Positions 54,955-62,576 of a stretch of 64,000 nucleotides of DNA are shown here, one piece after another. Origin of the DNA: CAG-411 sp963643465 (GTDB lineage Bacteria > Bacillota > Clostridia > Lachnospirales > Lachnospiraceae); contig CAVIJT010000001.1 of assembly GCA_963643465.1 (NCBI GenBank), positions 248,001-312,000 of the forward strand, given 5' to 3'. The notes beneath the pieces are model-generated. The model was not told where the DNA came from, searched no databases, and saw only the letters and a list, made by a program, of their open reading frames with translations. Position 1 is the first letter of the stretch; every line of letters begins with the position of its first letter. The translations under genes were made by a program, and so were the position numbers.

Positions 54955-56160
54955 TCATTTCCCATCACTTGTTCCCAAAATAATACGGATATCAATATCA
55001 TTACCCACTTCTCCCACTTCAATGGTAGCATTTTTAAAATATTGTAATAAGTCCTGTCCAACACCTTCTTCCTTTACAATGATTTTCGTATTCTCCAGCA
55101 TACTGTCGCTATAATTTCCAATACTAATTACATTCATTCCCTGTTCTACTAATTTTTCTTGGAACGAAGACGCAAGTCCGTTGATACCAGTGCTATTTAA
55201 AATTTCAATCCCAAGCCCCACAGAGGATGCAGCTTTTTCACTAGCCGGCTGATTTTCTTCTGTATAGGAATCATTTTCTAAAATCCGATTAATCAAGTAA
55301 TTTGTCTCCTCCACCGAAAGTACAAACACTTCGTCACACTTTTCACCACTCACAACAGAAAATGCAATCTGATCTGGTACTCCTTCTAAATACGTCTCAA
55401 TATAAATATCTTTTTTCTCTCTGGATAAATTAGATGTTACTTTTTCGTAATATTTATCAAAAAAGGTCTGATACTCCTCTTTTGTATGCAATTGGGACAT
55501 CTCTTTCTTATAAGAATCCTTCCACTTTTGCGCCCCTGTTGCTTTATCTGTCTTAAACATTTCTTTAAACACTTCGTTTGGAATGATGGTGTAATAGCTA
55601 AAAGATATGTCCATTACATCTTCCAGCAAAAGCTGAGCACACTGATAAAGGTTTTCCCCAGAAAAATATTTATGCACTTTTTTTATACACACAATCTGCG
55701 GAATATCCGGATTTGCTGTGGCTAATTTTTTATATAGCTCATAAGACATAGTAAATTCCAAATTATTTGGAACGGTAATATAATCAATATTACCTGTTTT
55801 CTGATTTACTATCTCCACTAATATTTTTGTAATTCTTCCAGTTTCCTCATCGGTAGCCAAAATCATATTTTTAGAAACTTCTTCTGCCACTCCATCTTTA
55901 TCAATACCGGATATGTATTTGCTAAGACTTGTTTCATCCGGCTTAATTTCTGCCACATTTTCATAATACCACATAGTTACTTTATAACTTGAAAAACCCA
56001 ACACAAAAAAAATCGCGATACTTATGAAGGATTTCAAAAACACGCGAATAAACTTTTGCTTTAATGCTCTATTTTTTTTCTTCATTTGTTGCTTCCGCTC
56101 CCTTTTCTCTATTTCATCCCATCTATGTACGCTTGCTACATTCGTAATCTCTAAAAACAT
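54955..56160 (-). CDS. LCP-like/LytR_C membrane protein
   Basis: 401 residues: a basic cytoplasmic N-terminus (about 1-38), one membrane helix (about 46-66), an outside region with a weak LCP-like stretch (ILVEIVNQKTGNIDYITVPNNL) and a C-terminal LytR_C domain (GIEILNSTGINGLASSFQEKLVEQ). The LCP arginines and aspartates used for glycopolymer ligation cannot be recognised, so it may be a degenerate member. The start is uncertain: the ATG given has no clear ribosome site; an in-frame ATG 25 codons on has GGAAG upstream. It precedes the WecG/TagA-like gene. Confidence 0.7.
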   Translation of the reverse strand: MFLEITNVASVHRWDEIEKRERKQQMKKKNRALKQKFIRVFLKSFISIAIFFVLGFSSYKVTMWYYENVAEIKPDETSLSKYISGIDKDGVAEEVSKNMILATDEETGRITKILVEIVNQKTGNIDYITVPNNLEFTMSYELYKKLATANPDIPQIVCIKKVHKYFSGENLYQCAQLLLEDVMDISFSYYTIIPNEVFKEMFKTDKATGAQKWKDSYKKEMSQLHTKEEYQTFFDKYYEKVTSNLSREKKDIYIETYLEGVPDQIAFSVVSGEKCDEVFVLSVEETNYLINRILENDSYTEENQPASEKAASSVGLGIEILNSTGINGLASSFQEKLVEQGMNVISIGNYSDSMLENTKIIVKEEGVGQDLLQYFKNATIEVGEVGNDIDIRIILGTSDGK

Positions 56161-56334
56161 CGTTTAGAAGTTTCTCAGATTATCACGATGCTCGTCAAAT
56201 ATTTAGGCATATGCTGTATTAGTATAACAGAAAGGCGTTTGGCTGGCAACTGCATCCCCTATTTTTTCCATTTTCTTTCAATTCTTTTCTACTACGAAAC
56301 AATTACTAAGATTTTCTTTTTTGCCACAGCATGA

Positions 56335-56449
56335 TATAATATAAGGATAAGCAGACGAAACAAGTTTACTTGTAAGGTTGCAAAAAAATCATGAGCAGCG
56401 TACATGATTTATAAAAGATGAGGTAACTACCGCATTATACTTAGTTACC
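56335..56449 (+). promoter_or_regulatory. extended -10 promoter and three-hairpin leader of the SDR gene
   Basis: TGATATAAT (56332-56340) is an extended -10. The leader of about 125 bases has ACAAGT/ACTTGT (56360-56373), AAATCATG/CATGATTT (56386-56393 and 56403-56410) and GGTAACTA/TAGTTACC (56422-56429 and 56442-56449), ending just before AAAGGGG. The remaining part of 56161-56331 shows nothing I can name. Confidence 0.55.
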
Positions 56450-56470
56450 AAGCGGAAAGGGGTATGCACT

Positions 56471-57202
56471 ATGAATAGAAAAACCATTTTAATTACAGGT
56501 TCTTCAAGGGGAATCGGAAAAGCAATTGCAGTAAAATACGCAAAAAAAGGATATAACATTGTTATAAACTGCATCAAAAACAAAGAATTATTAGAGAATG
56601 TAAAAAAAGAAATCGAAAGTTATCAAGTTCCCTGCCTCTCTTTTGTTGGAGATGTAGGCGATGAACAAATAGCAGAACAATTATTTACAGAAGCAAAGAA
56701 AATGTTTGGCTCTATAGATATTTTGGTAAACAATGCAGGCATTTCTCATATTGGCTTACTAACTGATATGACCATTGAAAACTGGAATCATCTCATTAAT
56801 AATAATTTAACTTCTGTATTTAATTGCTGTAAACTTGCCGTTCCTGATATGGTAAAGCAGCAAAAAGGAAAAATCATAAACATCTCTTCTGTATGGGGAA
56901 ATATAGGAGCTTCCTGTGAAGTTGCCTATTCTACTACAAAGGGCGGAATTAACGCTTTTACGAAAGCACTGGCAAAAGAACTTGCCCCTAGCAACATTCA
57001 GGTAAATGCTATTGCCTGTGGCGCAATCGACACCGAAATGAATCATTTTCTTACCGATGAGGAACTGGTTTCACTGGTTAATGAAATTCCTGCCGGCAGA
57101 CTTGGTACTGCAGAAGAAGTGGCGGACTTTGTCTACGCTTTGACACACAAGAACCAATATTTGACCGGTCAGGTAATCAGCCTGGACGGCGGCTGGATTT
57201 AA
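56471..57202 (+). CDS. ymfI: SDR oxidoreductase, probable EF-P 5-aminopentanone reductase (YmfI-like)
   Basis: 243 residues of short-chain-dehydrogenase fold: GSSRGIG (10-16), NNAG (87-90), Ser near 140, Tyr153 and Lys157. The stretch ISSVWGNIGASCEVAYSTTKGG and the ending AIACGAIDTEMN...YLTGQVISLDGGWI is the wording seen in YmfI enzymes, which finish the modification of elongation factor P in Firmicutes, and differs from the operon FabG. AAAGGGG lies eight bases before the ATG. It is the first gene of a two-gene plus-strand unit. Confidence 0.75.
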   Translation: MNRKTILITGSSRGIGKAIAVKYAKKGYNIVINCIKNKELLENVKKEIESYQVPCLSFVGDVGDEQIAEQLFTEAKKMFGSIDILVNNAGISHIGLLTDMTIENWNHLINNNLTSVFNCCKLAVPDMVKQQKGKIINISSVWGNIGASCEVAYSTTKGGINAFTKALAKELAPSNIQVNAIACGAIDTEMNHFLTDEELVSLVNEIPAGRLGTAEEVADFVYALTHKNQYLTGQVISLDGGWI

Positions 57203-57244
57203 TCGTTGAAAACATAACTATTTTTTATTAGAAAGGGAGCAACC

Positions 57245-58642
57245 ATGAACGAACCAAATGTAAAAGAAATGATAGACACTTGCTATATGATGTGTCAATT
57301 ATTGGAATCTTCCCAAAAAAGCACAACTACCGGACTTTCCTTAACGGATACTCTTCGCGTGGAATTTTTGAAATTTGCTTCCTACTTAGTAGATGCAGAT
57401 GGAGCTATTGATGCACAGGAACTTTCCTGTATCAAGGACTATTTAGGTTTTGATTTCACTACATCTTCTTTAAAATTGTTCAAAAAGAACGAGGGAATTC
57501 ATCCACAATTTGCTAAAGTTCCCCCTGTTATTCTCAAACATTTTGTACTTGCAGATGCCAAGAAGCAACCAGCTTCTGACCCTTATCACTATCAAAAGGC
57601 TCCGTTTCTAGCTGACACATTCAAAGCCTTTGGTCAAACGCTAATTTCTTGTCACGGAGAAGAAAGTGCAGACCAAGTTTCCGTAGAACATTTAACATCC
57701 TACACCACAATGCTAGATACATTTTTAAAAGAATATGGCGCATGGAAAACTTCTAAGGACAAGTTTTATCAAATACCTTTGGCAGAGCCCGCATCCTCTT
57801 TTGATGTAGACGATGACACATCTGTGGAGCAATTATTAGAGGAGTTAAATCAATTAACAGGACTTTCTCAAGTAAAAGAGGCAGTCAATCAATTAGTCAA
57901 TTTGATTCGCGTACAAAAACTTCGTGAAAAACGTGGCTTTAAAAACCAAGCGGCCAGTAAGCACATGGTTTTCTCTGGAAATCCAGGAACAGGAAAGACA
58001 ACTGTTGCCCGAATGCTCGGAAAAATTTTCAAACATCTTGGTGTGTTACCTTCCGGCCAGTTAGTAGAAGTAGACCGTTCCAGCTTAGTTAGCGGTTACA
58101 TCGGGCAAACTGCCACAAAGACCCAAGAGGCGATTGAAAAAGCTATGGGTGGTATTCTTTTTATTGATGAGGCCTATGCACTGACTGTAAATAAAGGGGA
58201 ACAGGATTTTGGACAAGAAGCAGTCGATACCCTTTTAAAAGCTATGGAGGATCATAGAGAAAATCTTCTTGTAATTGTTGCAGGTTATCCCGAACCAATG
58301 AAAGAGTTTCTCTCCTCAAATCCTGGCCTTCAATCCCGCTTTAATCGCTTTATTTTCTTTGAAGATTATACAAGTACGGAATTGACAGAGATTTTAGAAA
58401 AGCAATGTAGTCAACAAGAATATCATCTGTCAAAAGATGCACTTGAGGCTGCCAAAGTTTATTTTGATACTCGCACCAAAAATCCACCTGCCAATTTTGC
58501 AAATGCCAGAGATGTACGCAATTTCTTAGAAAAAGCTATTGCCAATCACGCAAGCAGAATCATCCAACTTCCCGAAACTACAGATGAAATTCTTACTTGC
58601 ATTGAAAAAGAGGATTTACCTCTTGCACCTAACAAAGAATAA
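57245..58642 (+). CDS. TerB-like/AAA+ ATPase of the CbxX/SpoVK type
   Basis: 465 residues. An N-terminal TerB-like helical segment (LRVEFLKFASYLVDADGAIDAQEL, about 35-65) is joined to a CbxX/CfqX AAA+ module: Walker A GNPGTGKT (245-252), Walker B ILFIDEA (304-310), arginine finger region NPGLQSRFNRFIFF. Proteins of this group remodel partner proteins; the sporulation protein SpoVK is a relative but lacks the TerB part. GAAAGGGAG precedes the ATG. It ends in the terminator at 58669. The partner is unknown. Confidence 0.85.
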   Translation: MNEPNVKEMIDTCYMMCQLLESSQKSTTTGLSLTDTLRVEFLKFASYLVDADGAIDAQELSCIKDYLGFDFTTSSLKLFKKNEGIHPQFAKVPPVILKHFVLADAKKQPASDPYHYQKAPFLADTFKAFGQTLISCHGEESADQVSVEHLTSYTTMLDTFLKEYGAWKTSKDKFYQIPLAEPASSFDVDDDTSVEQLLEELNQLTGLSQVKEAVNQLVNLIRVQKLREKRGFKNQAASKHMVFSGNPGTGKTTVARMLGKIFKHLGVLPSGQLVEVDRSSLVSGYIGQTATKTQEAIEKAMGGILFIDEAYALTVNKGEQDFGQEAVDTLLKAMEDHRENLLVIVAGYPEPMKEFLSSNPGLQSRFNRFIFFEDYTSTELTEILEKQCSQQEYHLSKDALEAAKVYFDTRTKNPPANFANARDVRNFLEKAIANHASRIIQLPETTDEILTCIEKEDLPLAPNKE

Positions 58643-58668
58643 TGGTTGCATTTTCTATAAACATAACG

Positions 58669-58703
58669 AAAGCCTTGTGTGCAACCACACAAGGCTTTTC
58701 TTT
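58669..58703 (+). terminator. terminator after the AAA+ gene
   Basis: Thirteen-base arms AAAGCCTTGTGTG (58669-58681) and CACACAAGGCTTT (58686-58698) with a four-base loop, then TCTTT. It also lies at the end of the convergent minus-strand gene. Confidence 0.9.
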
Positions 58704-59037
58704 ATGAAATATTGATATTCTCTAATACTTGACGCTGTCCTGCTTCTATCGCTTGTTGTTCTCTTTGCTGTCCCAAAACTAATTCCTTCTGCTGTTCCTC
58801 TTGTTTCTTTTCTTCTATCCGTTCTACTTTCTCTGTCTCATGTCCTTTGACCAAGGAATCTTCTACGCCAGCTTTGCTTACCTCCAACACAACGCCATCC
58901 ACAGATGCTTTCTTGGATTTTTCTTCCATGTTTTGTACGAGAGATTGTTGCTCATTACGTTCTATTTCTTTTGCTCTGGCATCACTCATACGAGCTGCTG
59001 CCTGTTCCAAACGACTGTCACCAACCATAATCTGCAT
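58702..59037 (-). CDS. hypothetical coiled-coil protein, Glu/Gln/Lys-rich
   Basis: 111 residues starting MQIMVGDSRLEQAA, with AAAGGGG eight bases before the ATG. Most of the protein is predicted helical and highly charged (KVERIEEKKQEEQQKEL, then QQREQQAIEAGQRQ), with no membrane segment, signal or cysteine. I do not recognise a family. It is alone between the AAA+ gene (convergent) and the aminotransferase gene. Confidence 0.65.
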   Translation of the reverse strand: MQIMVGDSRLEQAAARMSDARAKEIERNEQQSLVQNMEEKSKKASVDGVVLEVSKAGVEDSLVKGHETEKVERIEEKKQEEQQKELVLGQQREQQAIEAGQRQVLENINIS

Positions 59038-59141
59038 ATGTATCACCCCTTTGTAGAGCGTTCTGACCGAACGGAACAAATCATTTTTCTACCAAAAGTA
59101 TAACACAATTTCCAAAATTATACAATATTTTCCTTCTATAT

Positions 59142-60335
59142 TTATTGACACTTTCCATAATCTTTCGCTAATTTTTCAAAAGCAGGAAGTGCCTGTTCTA
59201 TCTGCTTTGTAGTCACACAATAAGAGATTCTAACATATCCCGGACACCCAAAATCATCTCCCGGAACTAATAACAATTCATACTGCTTTGCACGCTCACA
59301 AAAGGCATTCGCATCCTCTTCCATGGCTTTTACAAAGAGATAAAACGCTCCATCTGGTCTTACACACTGGTATCCATATTGGGTAAGTGCTTGATATAAT
59401 ATGTCGCGATTTTTCTTATATTCAGACAAATCCGAAGTCTGTCCAATACATCTGGCAGCTACTCTTTGAAACAAACTTGGAGCGCACACAAATCCAAGCG
59501 CCCGTCCCGCCCCACAAACGGCTGCATACACATCTTTTGCCTGCTTCATCTTATTTGATACAACAATATATCCAATTCGTTCTCCCGGAAGGGACAAAGA
59601 TTTACTAAAGGAATAGCAAACCAATGTATTTTCATAATAGTTAATCAAATACGGCACTTCTATATCATCATACACCAATTCCCGATATGGCTCATCTGTA
59701 ATCAAATAAATCTCATGTCCATATTCGTTTTGCTTTTTCTCTAAAATATGACAAATCGCCTGAATAGTCTCTTTTGACAATACTACTCCAGATGGATTGT
59801 TTGGGGAATTTAAAATAATTGCCTTCGTATGTTCTGTAATGGCACTTTCTAAGCGAGCAGGTTCCACCTGAAAATCCTTTTCTCGTGACGGAACGGTTAC
59901 TAACTTAGCTCCTGCTCCCTCTACAAACACACGATACTCCGGAAAAAACGGAGTAAACGTAATAAACTCATCCCCTTTTGTAGCCAATGCTTTAATACTG
60001 ATTGTTAAAGACGCTGCTGCTCCAACTGTCATATAAATATCATCTGCCGTCACACCTGCTGAAAATGTTTTGTTGATGTAATCAGCAATGGTTTTACGCA
60101 CCTTAGCATCTCCCTGCGCAGAAGTATATCCATGAAGTTCCGTAGAATCCATTTCCTCTAAAAGTTCCTGTATCGTCTGATTCACCGTATCTGGTGCAGG
60201 TACACTTGGATTTCCCAAACTAAAATCAAATACTTTGTCCGCTCCAATTTCCAGCTTTCTCTTATTTCCATATTCAAAAATTTCCCGAATTACAGATCTT
60301 GTCTTTCCCAATTTCATCATGTCTTCTGCTATCAT
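59142..60335 (-). CDS. class I/II pyridoxal-phosphate aminotransferase
   Basis: 397 residues of fold type I. The PLP Lys lies in SFSKSLSLPGERIGYI; the Asn/Asp pair is in NSPNNPSGVVL and YLITDEPYRELVY. The N-terminus FDFSLGNPSVPAP is of the aspartate/tyrosine group. Substrate cannot be set. AAGGA lies five bases before the ATG. The surrounding genes give no pathway context. Confidence 0.92.
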   Translation of the reverse strand: MIAEDMMKLGKTRSVIREIFEYGNKRKLEIGADKVFDFSLGNPSVPAPDTVNQTIQELLEEMDSTELHGYTSAQGDAKVRKTIADYINKTFSAGVTADDIYMTVGAAASLTISIKALATKGDEFITFTPFFPEYRVFVEGAGAKLVTVPSREKDFQVEPARLESAITEHTKAIILNSPNNPSGVVLSKETIQAICHILEKKQNEYGHEIYLITDEPYRELVYDDIEVPYLINYYENTLVCYSFSKSLSLPGERIGYIVVSNKMKQAKDVYAAVCGAGRALGFVCAPSLFQRVAARCIGQTSDLSEYKKNRDILYQALTQYGYQCVRPDGAFYLFVKAMEEDANAFCERAKQYELLLVPGDDFGCPGYVRISYCVTTKQIEQALPAFEKLAKDYGKCQ

Positions 60336-60414
60336 ATTTATCCTTCTTTCTCAAACTATAGTAGGCATTGTAACATTCATACCTTTTTGATTGCTCTATA
60401 TTTTTTACTTGTAA

Positions 60415-61296
60415 CTATATTTGTGTTACCATAATGGTTCTACCATCACTGCTACAGTCTACTTGTCCATTTCTTGTCTCATATACTTTCGCACCTGTCC
60501 ATTTCAACGCTCGTACCACTGCCCGATCCGGCATATTTTTATGAGAACAGGTAATGACCGCATACTCTGCACGCACTTTCTTTGCAAATGCGGTAGTATT
60601 GGCATCTCTTTTTCCGTGATGAGGAACCTTTAGAAAATTCACATCCACATTCATTTGCCCGGAAAGTTCTTTCAAACGTCCCTTACAGGCATCTCCTGCA
60701 AACAAAAAACGATTTTCCCCATGTGTAACCTTGGTAACCAGGGAGCTTTCATTGTTGCTGTATTTGTTTGGTGATGTGTTTTCCAATAGATAGAAACCGG
60801 GAGGATACACCTCTACAAGCAAATCATCCAACAGAAGTTCTACCCTATCCTCCACATACTCCAAGGATAAGCCATATTCTTCTAATGCTTCCATCATATT
60901 GATGTAAGTGTCAGAGGTTTCTTCATGATCAACCCCATAAACATGTTCAATTTTCAATCCATGCTTTAGCAATTTCTTCAAGCCGCCTATATGATCTTTG
61001 TCGTAATGAGTAAGTTCCAAATAGTCTATTTTCGTAATGTGGTTATCTGCTAAAAATTTCTCAATGTCATCTGCATTATTCTTTTCTGCGGTATCAATCA
61101 TCATGGTGTAATTGTCTGTTTGAAGCACAATACAATCTGCTTTTCCCACATCTAATATAGAAATATGGACATTTCCCGTTACTTCTGGAGCTTTGGTATG
61201 TTCCTTTTGTTGTTCTTCTTTGCCTCTGCATCCAGCAAGCCAAAACATCCCCCAATGAACTACTGCACTCACCCTTTTTCTAAACGATGTTATCAT
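60415..61296 (-). CDS. metallo-beta-lactamase-fold lipoprotein (ComEC C-terminal type)
   Basis: 293 residues. The N-terminus has a hydrophobic run and lipobox LAGC (Cys23). The rest is the metallo-beta-lactamase domain used in ComEC/Rec2: ISILDVGKADCIVLQT, the zinc motif THYDKDHIGGL, AGDACKGRL, and HHGKRDANT. Free-standing relatives are exported hydrolases, perhaps acting on nucleic acid or nucleotides. It follows parA by 43 bases on the same strand. AGGAG lies upstream of the ATG. Confidence 0.85.
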   Translation of the reverse strand: MITSFRKRVSAVVHWGMFWLAGCRGKEEQQKEHTKAPEVTGNVHISILDVGKADCIVLQTDNYTMMIDTAEKNNADDIEKFLADNHITKIDYLELTHYDKDHIGGLKKLLKHGLKIEHVYGVDHEETSDTYINMMEALEEYGLSLEYVEDRVELLLDDLLVEVYPPGFYLLENTSPNKYSNNESSLVTKVTHGENRFLFAGDACKGRLKELSGQMNVDVNFLKVPHHGKRDANTTAFAKKVRAEYAVITCSHKNMPDRAVVRALKWTGAKVYETRNGQVDCSSDGRTIMVTQI

Positions 61297-61339
61297 ACAT
61301 TACAGCTCCTATTCTGTATTTTGCATATATGTATGGTTT

Positions 61340-62104
61340 TTACTTTATACCCTTTAACAATTCTTTTGCAAATGCCTGATAATCCTGCATAGTCGTACAA
61401 TTTGGTGCATAATCCACTAACAACTTTTTCTGTGTCTGGGCTTCTTTTGTCTTTACACATTCTCGAATGGCAGTTTGAAATAACTTGGTATTCATACTAT
61501 CTGCCAACTCCTCCAACTCTTTTTGTACGTTTTTCTCCAAATTAGATCTTCCTGCAAAACGCACCAAAAGCAAACCAGCAATGGACAATTGTGGATTCTG
61601 TCTTCTCTGCACTGCCTTAATTGTATCGTATAACTGTTGCAACCCTTGCATTGCATAGGCATCTGCTGTTACTGGTATAATCACCTGATCCGCCGCAATA
61701 AGACAATTATACAAGATAACATTAAGGGACGGTGCTGTATCGATCACAATATAATCATAACCGTCTAATTCCTCAATGGCATCTTTCAGTCGATATAATC
61801 CTTCCACATCACCATCCAACATTTTTTCAGCCTTGCTTAACAATGGATCAGATGCTACAATATCTCCATTTGGCATATGCTGAATAGCATCCTCTAAAGG
61901 CAATTTATCCGAATCCACCATAACATCATAAAGGGTTGCCTGATCTTCAATCACCGCCTGATAGGTGCTTGTACTATTTCCCTGTGGGTCTGCATCAATC
62001 AAAAGTGTCTTTTTCTTTTTTCCTAAAATTCCAGCCAGTGTAGTTGCTGTGGTTGACTTTCCAATTCCACCCTTCTGGTTTGCCACTACAAATGTAATTG
62101 CCAT
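61340..62104 (-). CDS. ParA/Soj-family ATPase
   Basis: 254 residues: deviant Walker A KGGIGKST (11-18), DADPQGNST, DYIVIDTAPSLNVI and IPVTADAYAMQGL are all ParA features. The length is that of chromosome-type Soj proteins. No parB or parS is adjacent, so it is either an orphan or a cargo-positioning ATPase. AAGGAG lies upstream of the ATG; the DUF6465 gene ends 46 bases before it. Confidence 0.88.
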   Translation of the reverse strand: MAITFVVANQKGGIGKSTTATTLAGILGKKKKTLLIDADPQGNSTSTYQAVIEDQATLYDVMVDSDKLPLEDAIQHMPNGDIVASDPLLSKAEKMLDGDVEGLYRLKDAIEELDGYDYIVIDTAPSLNVILYNCLIAADQVIIPVTADAYAMQGLQQLYDTIKAVQRRQNPQLSIAGLLLVRFAGRSNLEKNVQKELEELADSMNTKLFQTAIRECVKTKEAQTQKKLLVDYAPNCTTMQDYQAFAKELLKGIK

Positions 62105-62149
62105 TATACTCTCTCCTTCTCTTTGGTATCTTCTTCGTTACTCCCTTTT

Positions 62150-62404
62150 CTAAAAAGCAATCTGTCCACTTACATCTTTGTTTACTACATAAAAAACAGA
62201 CTGTTCCTCTGGTTTTACATATACATCTAACTCTACAATGTCTTCCTCTTTTATTCCTTTATGCAAAGCATCCTGTTTGATTAGATTCAATAAATTCTCC
62301 TCTGAACGTTCTCTTCCCTGATACTGTATCACAATACGTTTTTTTGCTTTTGCAAAGCCTCCAATCTGACGTTCTGCTCTCTCCACACTACATTTTCGAG
62401 CCAT
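62150..62404 (-). CDS. DUF6465 family protein
   Basis: 84 residues, basic at the N-terminus, with the DUF6465 pattern 'IQYQG...SEENLLNLIKQDA...VELDVYVKPEEQSVFYVVN'. Such proteins are common in Lachnospiraceae and have no known function. GAGGAGGG lies upstream of the ATG. It directly precedes parA and may be cotranscribed with it. Confidence 0.75.
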   Translation of the reverse strand: MARKCSVERAERQIGGFAKAKKRIVIQYQGRERSEENLLNLIKQDALHKGIKEEDIVELDVYVKPEEQSVFYVVNKDVSGQIAF

Positions 62405-62472
62405 ATAAACACCCTCCTCTTTTTACTCTATGCCTTTCTAAAAGTCTCAAATTGTATTTTACACCAAAAACA

Positions 62473-62522
62473 GTAAAAGAGAAAGTGCAATCTACAAGTA
62501 ACTCCTACACTTTCTCTTTTAC
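62473..62522 (-). terminator. terminator of the right-hand hybrid kinase
   Basis: GTAAAAGAGAAAGTG (62473-62487) and CACTTTCTCTTTTAC (62508-62522) pair perfectly over 15 bases; TGTTTTTGG follows on the minus strand. Confidence 0.75.
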
Positions 62523-62576
62523 AATATTTCACGTTTTTTCTTTTTTCACAGAAAAAGTAAATGTTCTGTCTTATTG

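Noticed and set aside
57245..58642. Naming the AAA+ protein spoVK
   Set aside because: The AAA module is related, but the extra TerB-like domain and context do not show a sporulation role.
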